Assembly: GCF_003943935.1 (NCBI RefSeq)
Contig: NZ_RJOB01000001.1
Location: forward strand, 238,396-302,395
Origin: Streptococcus mitis
GTDB taxonomy: Bacteria; Bacillota; Bacilli; Lactobacillales; Streptococcaceae
Length of the DNA: 64,000 nt
Direction: 5' to 3'
Position 1 is the first letter of the stretch, and each line of letters opens with the position of its first letter. Positions 8,438 through 16,968 of the stretch are shown piece after piece. The translations under genes and the position numbers were made by a program. Below the pieces are notes generated by a model. It was not told the DNA's origin. It searched no databases and was given only the letters and a program-made list of their open reading frames with translations.

Positions 8438-9127
8438 TTAAAGTGAGTTCACGTCAACCTTGATACCAACACCTTGAGTAGTTGTGATAGTCAAGTTTGT
8501 TACGTAAGTTCCTTTAGCTGTAGCTGGTTTTGCTTTTTGGATTGTTTCGTTGAAAGCTTTAAAGTTTTCAACCAATTTTTCAGCTTCAAATGATACTTTA
8601 CCGATGATTGCTTGAACGTTACCTGCACGGTCAGCACGGTAAGTGATTTTACCACCTTTAGACTCTTCAACTGCTTTAGCAACATCCATTGTTACAGTAC
8701 CAGTTTTAGGGTTTGGCATCAAGTTACGTGGTCCAAGGACACGTCCAAGACGTCCAACAAGAGCCATCATATCAGGTGTAGCGATAACTACGTCGAAGTC
8801 CAACCAACCGTCGTTGATTTTAGCAACAAGGTCATCTTCACCAACAAAATCTGCACCAGCAGCTTTTGCTTCTTCAGCTTTTGCACCACGTGCAAAAACA
8901 AGAACGCGTGAAGTTTTACCAGTCCCGTTTGGCAATACCATTGCTCCACGGATTTGTTGGTCAGCTTTTTTAACGTCGATGTTCAAGTTGTAAGCAACTT
9001 CTACAGTTGCGTCAAATTTTGCAAAGTTAGTTTCTTTTGCAAGTGCTACAGCTTCTTCTACGCTGTATGCTTTTGTGCTGTCGATTTTCTCAAGAGCAGC
9101 ACGAAGTTGTTTGCTTTTTTTAGCCAT
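8438..9127 (-). CDS. rplA: Ribosomal protein L1
   Basis: L1 binds 23S rRNA at the stalk that moves deacylated tRNA out of the ribosome. It can also repress translation of its own mRNA. It is 229 residues with the conserved L1 features [17 protein letters not shown] and ADRAGN. It is the second gene of the L11-L1 operon. A likely L1-binding leader lies directly before it. Confidence 0.98.
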
Positions 9128-9145
9128 TTTCTATTCTCCTTGTAA

Positions 9146-9172
9146 GTGGTTCAATCGATTTTCATCTCCCAC
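9146..9172 (-). promoter_or_regulatory. Probable L1-binding site before rplA
   Basis: The minus strand reads GTGGGAGATGAAAATC, with a closing CCAC at the far side of the stem. This copies the 23S-type L1 recognition motif (GGGAG opposite GAAAA in an internal loop closed by GUGG/CCAC). A near-identical motif lies before rplK. Confidence 0.65.
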
Positions 9173-9224
9173 GTCACTTCTCGAAATGATGAAGTCTTGC
9201 GGGTTATATTGGGGGTGTTATTGA

Positions 9225-9650
9225 TTAGTCAACAACAGTGAATCCCATAGAACGAGCAGTACCTTCGATCATACGCATTGCAGACTCTACGTTTGCTGCG
9301 TTCAAATCTGGCATCTTAGTTTCTGCAATTTCTTGTACTTGCGCACGAGTAACTGTAGCAACTTTAGTTTTGTTAGGTGTACCTGATCCTTTTTCAACAC
9401 CTGCAGCTTTTTTCAAAAGAACAGCAGCTGGTGGTGTTTTAGTGATGAAAGTAAATGATTTATCTTCGTAAACTGAGATAACAACTGGAATGATCATACC
9501 AGCTTGGTCAGCTGTACGAGCGTTGAACTCTTTTGTGAATCCCATGATGTTGATACCAGCTTGACCAAGAGCAGGTCCAACCGGTGGAGCTGGTGTAGCT
9601 TTACCAGCAGGGATTTGCAATTTTACAAGTTTTTCGACTTTTTTAGCCAT
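9225..9650 (-). CDS. rplK: Ribosomal protein L11
   Basis: L11 forms part of the GTPase-associated centre, binding 23S rRNA and contacting elongation factors. It is 141 residues, the standard length. The N-terminal [20 protein letters not shown] segment and the C-terminal GTARSMG are diagnostic. It starts 12 bases after an AGGAGG. It is the first gene of the rplK-rplA operon. Confidence 0.98.
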   Translation of the reverse strand: MAKKVEKLVKLQIPAGKATPAPPVGPALGQAGINIMGFTKEFNARTADQAGMIIPVVISVYEDKSFTFITKTPPAAVLLKKAAGVEKGSGTPNKTKVATVTRAQVQEIAETKMPDLNAANVESAMRMIEGTARSMGFTVVD

Positions 9651-9666
9651 TTTTAAATCCTCCTTT

Positions 9667-9703
9667 GTGGTTTTGGCGGTAATTAGAGATTTTTACCTCC
9701 CAC
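9667..9703 (-). promoter_or_regulatory. Probable L1-binding leader before rplK
   Basis: The minus strand reads GTGGGAGGTAAAAATC, closed by CCAC 37 bases on. It has the same core as the element before rplA, consistent with L1 feedback on both cistrons. Confidence 0.6.
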
Positions 9704-9728
9704 AAGTATGCTTTTCACATACCCATCT

Positions 9729-9756
9729 ATTATACACTATTTATCTAGAATTGCAA
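9729..9756 (-). promoter_or_regulatory. rplK promoter
   Basis: Minus-strand -35 TTGCAA (9751-9756) and -10 TATAAT (9729-9734) have a 16-base spacer, upstream of the L1-like leader. Confidence 0.7.
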
Positions 9757-9773
9757 GAGAAAAGTTTATTTTT

Positions 9774-9927
9774 TATACTCAATGAAAATCAAAGAGCAAA
9801 CTAGGAAGCTAGCCGCAGGCTGCTCAAAGTACAGCTTTGAGGTTGCAGATAAAACTGACGAAGTCAGTAACATACGTACGGTAAGGCGACGCTGACGTGG
9901 TTTGAATTTAATTTTCGAAGAGTATTA
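9774..9927 (-). repeat. BOX element (boxA-boxB-boxC) overlapping the ldcB stop
   Basis: This is a reverse-orientation BOX: TACTCAATGAAAATCAAAGA at the left (boxC complement), GACGAAGTCAGTAAC (boxB) in the middle, and GGTAAGGCGACGCTGACG and TTCGAAGAGTATT (boxA complement) at the right. Its last bases supply the TAA stop of ldcB, so the element is transcribed as the 3' end of that message. Confidence 0.92.
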
Positions 9928-10641
9928 ATCGACGTAATCTCCACCTTCAAACCCATAGTATTCTTCCAAGCTGAGACCAGTCTCAGCAATTTCTTTAGCT
10001 TCTTTTCCGACATAACGAAGGTGCCATTCCTCAGCCATATAGCCTGTTTCCTTTTCCTTACCTTTGAGATAACGGACAACAAAGCCATAATCAGCAGCAT
10101 GGTCCAAGAGCCATTGTGCCGCCTTCTCTTCTGTCACCAAATCACCATTTGTCCCAATCACATCAAAGGCTAAGCCTGTCTGGTGTTCGCTATAGCCAGG
10201 ACGAGCAGAATAACGGTCGGCAGCTTCTTTCCCATCTTGATTGACATAATCTTGATAGAGCTTGGTCTGAGTTTCATAACTTCTAAAGCCACTGTAATGA
10301 TCGCTGATTGGGAAACCTGCCTCTTGCATAGCTTTTATGAGTTTGACCAACTCAGCCTTGGCTGTTGGATTTTCCCCTGGATTATAGTCTTTAGACAATG
10401 GATAGTGTTTATTGGCTACGATGATTTCATCGTATTTTCCTTGGATGCTGTAGTAGTCTCCTTTGTTAGCCACTTCTGCTTTCTTCTGGGCAGCTCCTTG
10501 AGATTTACTGCCGGCTGTTCCATCAGCTTTGGCTGTTTGTTCTGTCTTAGCTGCGCCATCTTCATTTTTTGCTTTTTCTTGTGAACAAGCTGCTAGACTC
10601 AAGGCTAGCAAGGCTGTCAAGATAAGGTATCTTTTCTTCAT
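9925..10641 (-). CDS. ldcB: Murein L,D-carboxypeptidase lipoprotein LdcB (DacB), M15B family
   Basis: It trims peptidoglycan tetrapeptides to tripeptides at the outer face of the membrane. It is 238 residues. A lipoprotein signal ends in LSLAACSQ (lipobox LAAC, Cys about residue 19). A charged, low-complexity linker follows. The VanY/M15 zinc motifs are present: SGFRSYETQ, YSEHQTGLAFDV (His and Asp ligands) and EWHLRYVG (catalytic Glu and His). The gene precedes, by transcription order, only a BOX element and lies directly after the HIT gene with a 10-base gap, so the two are probably co-transcribed. Confidence 0.9.
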   Translation of the reverse strand: MKKRYLILTALLALSLAACSQEKAKNEDGAAKTEQTAKADGTAGSKSQGAAQKKAEVANKGDYYSIQGKYDEIIVANKHYPLSKDYNPGENPTAKAELVKLIKAMQEAGFPISDHYSGFRSYETQTKLYQDYVNQDGKEAADRYSARPGYSEHQTGLAFDVIGTNGDLVTEEKAAQWLLDHAADYGFVVRYLKGKEKETGYMAEEWHLRYVGKEAKEIAETGLSLEEYYGFEGGDYVD

Positions 10642-10651
10642 TTCTACTCCT

Positions 10652-11113
10652 TTATTCTAATAGTTTATCTACTTCTGATGATAAACGTTCGACTAATCTT
10701 TTAATCTCATCCGGTTTTGCTTGGCAGGTTTCTGCTGTCATTTCTTCAAAAGGAACCCACCAAACTGGCCCACGTCCCTTGAGTCCATGACCATTCATAT
10801 CACCTGTTCGTCTAGGAAACAGATGCCAATGAAGATGGGCATCACCATTTCCTAGCAGTTCGATATTCATTTTCTCAGCAGCAAAAGCCTTGGCAACTGC
10901 CTCTTGGACCACACTCATCTCTTCTAGAAAACGGAGTTTCGTTTCCTTTTCTAAATGGTGCAATTCGGTGACGTGTTCCTTGGCTAGAAAGAGACTATAG
11001 CCTACAAAATACTGGTGATCTCCAATCACAAGATAGCCTGTTTCTAGTTCTCTCACAAAGTAGGGATTTTTTCCAACTTTAATGAACTCAATTCTCTGGC
11101 AAATCAGACACAT
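10652..11113 (-). CDS. HIT-family nucleotide hydrolase
   Basis: It is 153 residues. The histidine-triad motif is HLHWHLFPRR, preceded by the family's NGDAHLHWH context. An N-terminal CLIC pair could bind zinc, as in other HIT proteins. Members hydrolyse dinucleoside polyphosphates or AMP conjugates; the substrate here is not known. The start codon lies one base from the stop of the M42 peptidase gene, so the genes form one transcript. Confidence 0.85.
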   Translation of the reverse strand: MCLICQRIEFIKVGKNPYFVRELETGYLVIGDHQYFVGYSLFLAKEHVTELHHLEKETKLRFLEEMSVVQEAVAKAFAAEKMNIELLGNGDAHLHWHLFPRRTGDMNGHGLKGRGPVWWVPFEEMTAETCQAKPDEIKRLVERLSSEVDKLLE

Positions 11114-11114
11114 A

Positions 11115-12152
11115 TTAATCTACCAGACTGCTCTTAAGATAGGCATCGACCATACGCTCCGTTGCGACCACCGAATCAATATGAGTGCGCTCATAAGAAT
11201 GGCTAGACTCGATACCAGCACCGAGAAGGGCATGTTTGACCTCTGCCCCTGCAGACATGGCTGCTGAAGCGTCAGAACCATAAAATGGATAGATGTCCAG
11301 CTTAAATGGAATATCTTGCTCTTTCGCCAAGGCAACCAAGTGTTGACGGAAGTCATAGTGATAAGGGCCTGAAGCATCCTTGACACAGATAGACACTGTG
11401 TACTCATCTGTTTGCTGGTCATCGCCCATAGCTCCCATATCCACAGCCAGATATTCTACTACCTGGGCAGGAATATTAGAGTTGGCACCGTGACCTACTT
11501 CTTCAAAAACTGAAAAAGCAAAATGGGTTGTTACTGGCAATTCAATCTTCTCTTCCTTATAAATACGAAGGAGATTGAGCAAAATCGCTGCGCTGACCTT
11601 ATCATCCAAATGGCGAGACTTGATAAATCCTGTCTCTGTCACGACAGTTCGTGGATCAAAGCTGATAAAATCACCAACCTCAATCCCAAGAGCACGAGTT
11701 TCTTTTTCATTGCTTACTTTTGCATCCAAACGCACTTCCATATTGTCCTGCGTGCGTTCTGCAGTTCCTGCATCCTTGTAGACATGGCAAGAAGTTTGGT
11801 GGATAAGGATGGTTCCTGATACCTTTTGACCTGTGCTAGCTACATGAACAGTACAGTTTTCTCCTTCAATCATGTTCCAAGGAAAACCACCGATACGGTC
11901 CATTTTGAGACGGCCATCTGGTTTTACAGCACGGACAATAGCCCCCAGCGTATCTACATGAGCAGTCACATAGCGTTGTTGCTCATCATTTTGACCTTTG
12001 ATAGTCACATTGACACCGCCCTTGGCTGTACGAACTGGCTGGTAACCAAAAGCTTCTAGTGTCTTGACTAAATAGTCTGAGATCTCACGAGTGAAGCCCG
12101 TTGGCGATGCGATGGCTGTCAGTTCTTTGATATATTCTACTGTTTGATTCAT
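11115..12152 (-). CDS. M42-family metallopeptidase (glutamyl aminopeptidase/cellulase M type)
   Basis: It is 345 residues. Dinuclear-zinc ligands are visible in order: TAHVDTLGAIV (His, Asp bridge), RHLDDKVSAA (Asp), VFEEVGHGAN (catalytic Glu pair), VDMGAMGDD (Asp) and a late ESSHSYERTH (His). A distinct PepA is expected elsewhere in pneumococci, so this is probably the second M42 paralogue with unknown peptide preference. It is the first gene of a unit with the HIT hydrolase and perhaps ldcB. Confidence 0.85.
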   Translation of the reverse strand: MNQTVEYIKELTAIASPTGFTREISDYLVKTLEAFGYQPVRTAKGGVNVTIKGQNDEQQRYVTAHVDTLGAIVRAVKPDGRLKMDRIGGFPWNMIEGENCTVHVASTGQKVSGTILIHQTSCHVYKDAGTAERTQDNMEVRLDAKVSNEKETRALGIEVGDFISFDPRTVVTETGFIKSRHLDDKVSAAILLNLLRIYKEEKIELPVTTHFAFSVFEEVGHGANSNIPAQVVEYLAVDMGAMGDDQQTDEYTVSICVKDASGPYHYDFRQHLVALAKEQDIPFKLDIYPFYGSDASAAMSAGAEVKHALLGAGIESSHSYERTHIDSVVATERMVDAYLKSSLVD

Positions 12153-12197
12153 TTCTTCACCTCTTTTGCTACCTATTATAACACATTTATCATCGGA

Positions 12198-12244
12198 TAA
12201 AAAAAGAAAATCACTCCTGTAGACTTAGCTACAAAAGTGATTTT
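12198..12244 (-). terminator. brnQ terminator
   Basis: Long stem AAAATCACT...GTAG / CTAC...AGTGATTTT on the minus strand, followed by a T-rich run, directly after the brnQ stop. Confidence 0.85.
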
Positions 12245-12249
12245 AATGA

Positions 12250-13575
12250 TTATTCCATTTCAAAAACATCGCTTTCTTGCTTGTTTGGTAGAACCAATGA
12301 GAGCAAGATTCCGACAATGGCTGGTACCAACCATGGGAGAGATGCCTTGGCAAAAGGAAGAGCGCTGACAAGATTTACAAGAAAATCAACCTTAAATGAG
12401 CTTCCTAATACGCTTGCAATAGCAATAGCTGTAACGACTGCAATTGTCAACTGCATACCTGGTTTTGAAAGAGCGACAAATTTGTTGACGATGACAATCA
12501 TGACGATGGCAATCGTGATTGGGTACAAGATAACTAGTACTGGAATTGAGTACTTGATAATTGCACTCAAACCAAGATTTGCAATGGCAAATCCAATCAA
12601 GGTAAAGACTGTTGCATAAACCTTGTAGCTGATTTGTGGGAAACGTCCGTTAAAGAACTCCGCTGTTGACACAATTAGACCAACTGTTGTTGTGAAGCAG
12701 GTTACAGTAACCATAGCTGCAAGGAAGAGTTGAGCTGTTGAACCAAAGATTTCTTGAGTCGCTTGTGACAAGATATAAACACCTGGCGTTCCACCCTTCA
12801 TCGCTTCAGCTGGTACTGGGAAATGATTTCCAAGGAAACCTAAACCGATGTAAAGAGCGCTGAAGGCAAGGGCAACAACGATACCAACAACCCAAATAGT
12901 CGAAATGTATTCTTTCTTACTTGAAAATCCAAGTTGCTTCAAGGTTTGAACTGCGATTACGCTAAAGGCAACTGAGGCAAGGGCATCCAAGGTATTGTAA
13001 CCTTCTAGGAAACCTGTACCAAAGGCAGAAGCTTGATAAGCATCTGAAGCAACTTGAGGACTTGTTCCACCGTATTTGATAGCTCCCAGAACAACCAAGA
13101 TAACAATCAAAATCGCAAAGACTGGTGTTAAAACACGGCCGATACGGTCCAAAATTTTTGATGGATTAAGCGAAATTAAATAGGCTGCCGCAAAGTAAAG
13201 AAGAGTGAAGACAATCAAACCTAGACCTTTATTCGCATCCGACAGAAGGGGGCTAATCCCTACTTCGTAAGCTGTTGTAGCTGTACGTGGGATGGCAAAG
13301 AATGGGCCAATTGACAAGTAAAGAACTGAGAGGTAAAGAGTCGCAAACCAAGGCGCTATCTTTGTTGAAATCTCGTAGATATATCCTTTAGGATTGAGCG
13401 TTCCAATAATAAGAGTCAAGACGGCGATACCGACACCTGAAAAGACAAAACCTGCGATGGCAGGAAGAAAATGTTCTCCAGATAGAGCACCTAGAGAAGG
13501 CGGAAAAATCAAGTTCCCCGCACCAAAAAATATTCCAAACAGGAGCAAGCCTGTTAGGGCACCTTTTTTAGCCAT
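12250..13575 (-). CDS. brnQ: Branched-chain amino acid:cation symporter (LIVCS family)
   Basis: It imports Leu, Ile and Val with Na+ or H+ across the cytoplasmic membrane. It is 441 residues with about 12 hydrophobic segments. The family opening GLLLFGIFFGAGNLIFPPSLG contains the conserved GAGNLIFPP. The start is the ATG at 13575 (MAKKGA), six bases after AAGGAG; the ATG 15 bases upstream overlaps that ribosome binding site. It is a single gene with its own terminator. Confidence 0.93.
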   Translation of the reverse strand: MAKKGALTGLLLFGIFFGAGNLIFPPSLGALSGEHFLPAIAGFVFSGVGIAVLTLIIGTLNPKGYIYEISTKIAPWFATLYLSVLYLSIGPFFAIPRTATTAYEVGISPLLSDANKGLGLIVFTLLYFAAAYLISLNPSKILDRIGRVLTPVFAILIVILVVLGAIKYGGTSPQVASDAYQASAFGTGFLEGYNTLDALASVAFSVIAVQTLKQLGFSSKKEYISTIWVVGIVVALAFSALYIGLGFLGNHFPVPAEAMKGGTPGVYILSQATQEIFGSTAQLFLAAMVTVTCFTTTVGLIVSTAEFFNGRFPQISYKVYATVFTLIGFAIANLGLSAIIKYSIPVLVILYPITIAIVMIVIVNKFVALSKPGMQLTIAVVTAIAIASVLGSSFKVDFLVNLVSALPFAKASLPWLVPAIVGILLSLVLPNKQESDVFEME

Positions 13576-13693
13576 GAAAATCTCCTTCATATTTATAAAA
13601 TACTGACCTAGTATATCATGAATACGAGTATGAAAAAAGCTTCACGAAGTAAATATTGAATGTTTTCAAGATTCTTAAAAATGAGAATTGTCT

Positions 13694-13732
13694 AAAAATA
13701 AAATCCCCTACCCAGACCACACCAAGTAGGAG
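13694..13732 (-). terminator. Terminator after the rhodanese gene
   Basis: Minus-strand stem CTCCTAC/GTAGGGGA with a 14-base loop, followed by an ATTTTATTTTT tract. Confidence 0.65.
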
Positions 13733-13744
13733 AAATGCAAATTT

Positions 13745-14032
13745 TTAAAGTTCTTCAAAGGCAGTCATACCACCTTGAACATTGATAACTTCATAACCTT
13801 GTTCAGCTAAAAATTGACAAGCACGCGCCGATCTCATTCCAGATTTGCAAATAACATAATGCAACTGGTCCTTGTCCAACTGATCAAAGGTATCAGCCAA
13901 TTGACTAAGCGGTAGGTTGTGGGCACCTTCTAAATGAAGCGTTTCAAACTCATCCACTTCTCGCACATCCACTAGAGAAAGTTGGTCATTTTGATAAAGC
14001 TGGTAAAATGTGTCAAAGGTAATTTCTTTCAT
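13745..14032 (-). CDS. Single-domain rhodanese-like protein
   Basis: It is 95 residues, one rhodanese domain. The catalytic loop is CKSGMRSA, with Cys positioned to carry persulfide sulfur, and VDVREVDEFETLHLEGA is the family's opening. Such proteins move sulfane sulfur in the cytoplasm. The gene overlaps the end of the uracil-DNA glycosylase family gene by 20 bases and is co-transcribed with it. Confidence 0.9.
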   Translation of the reverse strand: MKEITFDTFYQLYQNDQLSLVDVREVDEFETLHLEGAHNLPLSQLADTFDQLDKDQLHYVICKSGMRSARACQFLAEQGYEVINVQGGMTAFEEL

Positions 14033-14618
14033 TCTTTTCTCCTAAAATAGCTTTAATTCTTTTTTTCAAATCTGGCACCACTTCTGCCTTAAACCAAGGA
14101 TTTTTAGCCATCCAGATTTGGTTTCGCGGTGAAGGGTGAACTAGAGGAAAATAGTCTGGCAAGTAGTTCTGGTAATGTTTTACCCGTTCTGTCACATTGC
14201 CGCTGATTTTCTCCTGTAAATAGTAGGCTTGGGAATATTGCCCAATCAAGAGGGTCAACTGGATATCTGGTAATTCTTTCAAGAGCTGCGGATGCCATTT
14301 TTCTGCAAAACCGGTACGAGGTGGAAGATCGCCCGACTTGCCATGCCCTGGAAAGTAGAAATCCATGGGCAGAACTGCGAAATAACCTGAGTTGTAAAAG
14401 GTGTCTTCATCCACACCTAGCCACTCCCGCAAGCGGTCACCACTCTTATCTTTCCAGTAAAGACCTGCTTCTTGAGTTTTAAGTCCCGGTGCCTGACCAA
14501 TGATATTGATACGAGCAGTTTTTGGCGCCGCAAAGAGAGGCTCAATACCGCGTTCTGTATAGCTAGCATTCTGCGGATCCGCCATGATAGCCTGCTTAAT
14601 TCTTTCGATTTGAGACAT
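14013..14618 (-). CDS. Uracil-DNA glycosylase family protein
   Basis: It is 201 residues. The superfamily motifs are NIIGQAPGLKTQEAG (the GQAPG water-activating loop) and LVHPSPRNQIW (the HPSP DNA-intercalation loop). The GRLLE-like region and order fit small Firmicute UDG-superfamily proteins rather than classical Ung. Substrate is inferred only. It overlaps the rhodanese gene and is separated from pepV by a terminator, so it has its own promoter. Confidence 0.8.
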   Translation of the reverse strand: MSQIERIKQAIMADPQNASYTERGIEPLFAAPKTARINIIGQAPGLKTQEAGLYWKDKSGDRLREWLGVDEDTFYNSGYFAVLPMDFYFPGHGKSGDLPPRTGFAEKWHPQLLKELPDIQLTLLIGQYSQAYYLQEKISGNVTERVKHYQNYLPDYFPLVHPSPRNQIWMAKNPWFKAEVVPDLKKRIKAILGEKNERNYL

Positions 14619-14631
14619 CTACTTTCCCTCC

Positions 14632-14665
14632 AAAAAGAAGTCTAAGCATAAGATCTCAGACTTCT
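14632..14665 (-). terminator. Hairpin terminator in the pepV-UDG gap
   Basis: The plus strand reads AAAAAGAAGTCTAAGCATAA then GATCTCAGACTTC; the stem GAAGTCT/AGACTTC is followed on the minus strand by TTTTT. By its T-tract side it acts on transcripts reading leftward out of pepV's downstream end. Confidence 0.7.
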
Positions 14666-14671
14666 ATCGTT

Positions 14672-16072
14672 TTATTTGATCAATTCATAGATAGCTTCAG
14701 CATAGATTGCTGCTGCGCGGAAGAGATCGTCCAAGGCGATAAATTCATTGGCTTGGTGCATGGTATCAATAGAATCTGGGAACATGGCACCGTAGGCAAC
14801 CCCACGTTCCAGCAAGCGACCAAAGGTACCACCACCGATGACTTGTTCATGACCTTTAAGTCCAGTTTGTTTTTCATAGACATTCAACAAGGTTTGAACA
14901 AGTGGATCTTCCATTGGCACATAGTGAGGCGTATGACCGTGTTCAGAAAGGCTAACAGAGGCAACTGGCAAGTTTTCAAGGATTGACTTGATTTGTTCTG
15001 GACTTGTTCCTTTTGGATAACGGATATTGAGGGCAATTGTATTATCAGCACTTGCTTCATCAAAACGGAAGACACCCGCATTCATAGAAAGGGCACCCAT
15101 CTTTTCATCCACATGGGCAATCTTGAGATTTTCACCCTCATGGTCGTTCAAGAGAATCTTACCAGCGATGTCTAGGTAGTCTTTTGCCGGTCCTGCAAAG
15201 TCAAACTGGCTGAGGAAGAGGGCTAGGTAAGTCGCACCATTGACACCTGAAGCAGGCATAGCACCATGAGCTGATTTACCAATGATGGTCACCTTGTATT
15301 GGCCTACTTCTTCTTGAATTTCTCCTCTGAGCTTGTGTTCTGCAACAAAAGCATCTAGTTTACTTTGCAAGTCAGCCAAGTCGCCTGAAACAACTGCTGT
15401 TGCTGATTCAGGTACCATGTTTTCACGCAAACCACCTGTGAAACTGTGAAGACGGGCAGCACCTGCATTTTCACCTGCAAAGTGGAGGTATTCTGTGATG
15501 TTTCCTTTTTCACCATTGATGATTGGGAATTCAGCGTCTGGAGAGAAACCAAAGTCTGGTTTGGCAAGACCTACGTGCTCAAAGTAGTAGTCCATATCTG
15601 CCCAGCCTGATTCTTCGTCTGTTCCGACGATGAAACGAACCTTCTTAGAAGTTGGAAGGCCCAATTCTTTGATGATTTTCAAACCATAGTAGCAAGCTGT
15701 TGTAGGCCCCTTGTCGTCCGAAGCACCACGCGCATAAAGACGACCATCTTTGATAGTTGGTGTGTAAGGATCTGTGTCCCAACCGCTACCAGCTGGCACC
15801 ACGTCCATGTGGGCAAAGATTCCGAGAACTTCTTCTCCTTCACCAAACTCAAAATGTCCTGCGTAGTTATCGACATTCTTAGTTGGATAGCCATCGCGAT
15901 CTGCGATTTCAAGGAATTTCTCCAAGGCTTTTACTGGACCAGGCCCAAATGGATGCTCAGCATCAGCCTTGCTATCATCCCGTTCTGAGTTGATTTCCAA
16001 AAGGCTAAATAAGTCAGCCAAGAGGTCTTCTTTGCGTTTTTCTACTTCTGCTGTAAAATCAATTGCTATCAT
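14672..16072 (-). CDS. pepV: Xaa-His dipeptidase (beta-Ala-dipeptidase), M20 family
   Basis: It is a cytoplasmic zinc dipeptidase acting late in peptide use. It is 466 residues, as in lactic acid bacteria. The ligands and catalytic residues are in AHMDVVPAG (His, Asp), RGASDDKGPT (bridging Asp), VGTDEESGW (catalytic Glu pair), FSPDAEFP (Asp) and the C-terminal GGGTFGR and DTMHQANEF (His). The start is the ATG at 16072 (MIAIDF), preceded by GAAAGAAG; an upstream frame adds a lysine-rich tail not typical of the family. It starts 13 bases after the nitroreductase gene, so the two are likely co-transcribed. Confidence 0.93.
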   Translation of the reverse strand: MIAIDFTAEVEKRKEDLLADLFSLLEINSERDDSKADAEHPFGPGPVKALEKFLEIADRDGYPTKNVDNYAGHFEFGEGEEVLGIFAHMDVVPAGSGWDTDPYTPTIKDGRLYARGASDDKGPTTACYYGLKIIKELGLPTSKKVRFIVGTDEESGWADMDYYFEHVGLAKPDFGFSPDAEFPIINGEKGNITEYLHFAGENAGAARLHSFTGGLRENMVPESATAVVSGDLADLQSKLDAFVAEHKLRGEIQEEVGQYKVTIIGKSAHGAMPASGVNGATYLALFLSQFDFAGPAKDYLDIAGKILLNDHEGENLKIAHVDEKMGALSMNAGVFRFDEASADNTIALNIRYPKGTSPEQIKSILENLPVASVSLSEHGHTPHYVPMEDPLVQTLLNVYEKQTGLKGHEQVIGGGTFGRLLERGVAYGAMFPDSIDTMHQANEFIALDDLFRAAAIYAEAIYELIK

Positions 16073-16085
16073 TTTTTTCTTCTTT

Positions 16086-16691
16086 CTATCTTTTCTCGAT
16101 GATTTCATCTACTGGCAAGCGGTAGCTTGGTTCCAATTTTTCGTATGTGTAACCCACTGTAATCAAGAGTTCTGGACGGAAACGGTCTTCGATTTCCAAA
16201 ACTTCGTTGACTTTTGACTTGTCAAAACCAAGAATCAGATTTGATCCGATTCCTTGGTCTGTAAGAGCCAAAACCAAGTTCATAGCAACCAAACCTGCAT
16301 TGAGGGCTAGGTAGTCACTAACCTGTTGTTCATTGTAACGCGCAAATTCAGCTGGCAAATTCTTCATAAAGTATTGAAGTTGCTCTTCAGAAAAGTTATT
16401 AGCACCACCAACTCGGGCAATCTTACGAGCACGTTTAGCAAGATCTGTGTCTGTAAATAAGGCAATAGTTACAGGCGCTGATGATACCTGTTCAAAGTTT
16501 GAACCGTAAGCCAATTTTGCCAATTCAGCATTTTTCTCACGAACCACCACAAATTTCCAAGGCTGGCTGTTGTGGGCGCTTGGTGCCAAGGTTGCGATTT
16601 CGATAGCCGTACGCACATCTTTGGGATCCACTGGCTTGTCAGTGAAATGCTTGGTCGCATGACGTTTTTTGTTTAATTCAAGAAATTTCAT
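16086..16691 (-). CDS. Nitroreductase-family flavoprotein
   Basis: It is 201 residues. The FMN-binding opening is KKRHATKHFTDKPV and the conserved APSAHNSQPWKF follows. These NAD(P)H-dependent FMN enzymes reduce nitro, quinone or enone compounds, and the natural substrate is unknown. It is the first gene of a pair with pepV. Confidence 0.88.
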   Translation of the reverse strand: MKFLELNKKRHATKHFTDKPVDPKDVRTAIEIATLAPSAHNSQPWKFVVVREKNAELAKLAYGSNFEQVSSAPVTIALFTDTDLAKRARKIARVGGANNFSEEQLQYFMKNLPAEFARYNEQQVSDYLALNAGLVAMNLVLALTDQGIGSNLILGFDKSKVNEVLEIEDRFRPELLITVGYTYEKLEPSYRLPVDEIIEKR

Positions 16692-16768
16692 AATCGATTT
16701 CCTTTTCTAATTCTACTGCTTCCATTTTACCATATTTTGAAAGAGCTTGCAGGGATTTTTCATGATTA

Positions 16769-16876
16769 ATACTCAATGAAAATCAAAGAGCAAACTAGGA
16801 AGCTAGCCGCAGGCTGTACTTGAGTACGGCAAGGTGAAGCTGACGTGGTTTGAATTTGATTTTCAAAGAGTATAAG
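16769..16876 (-). repeat. Short BOX element (boxC-boxA, boxB missing)
   Basis: The boxC complement TACTCAATGAAAATCAAAGA runs to AGCCGCAGGCTG, then passes straight into GGCAAGGTGAAGCTGACG and the boxA end. The boxB hairpin is lost and replaced by GTACTTGAGTAC. It lies between divergent genes (nitroreductase and the amino-acid-binding lipoprotein). Confidence 0.85.
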
Positions 16877-16968
16877 TTTTTTTTATCACAGGCATAAAAT
16901 ATATATATTGGTTCATCAGGAAAATTTCTGATAAACTAGCAGATATCTTACATCTGAATGGAGACATT

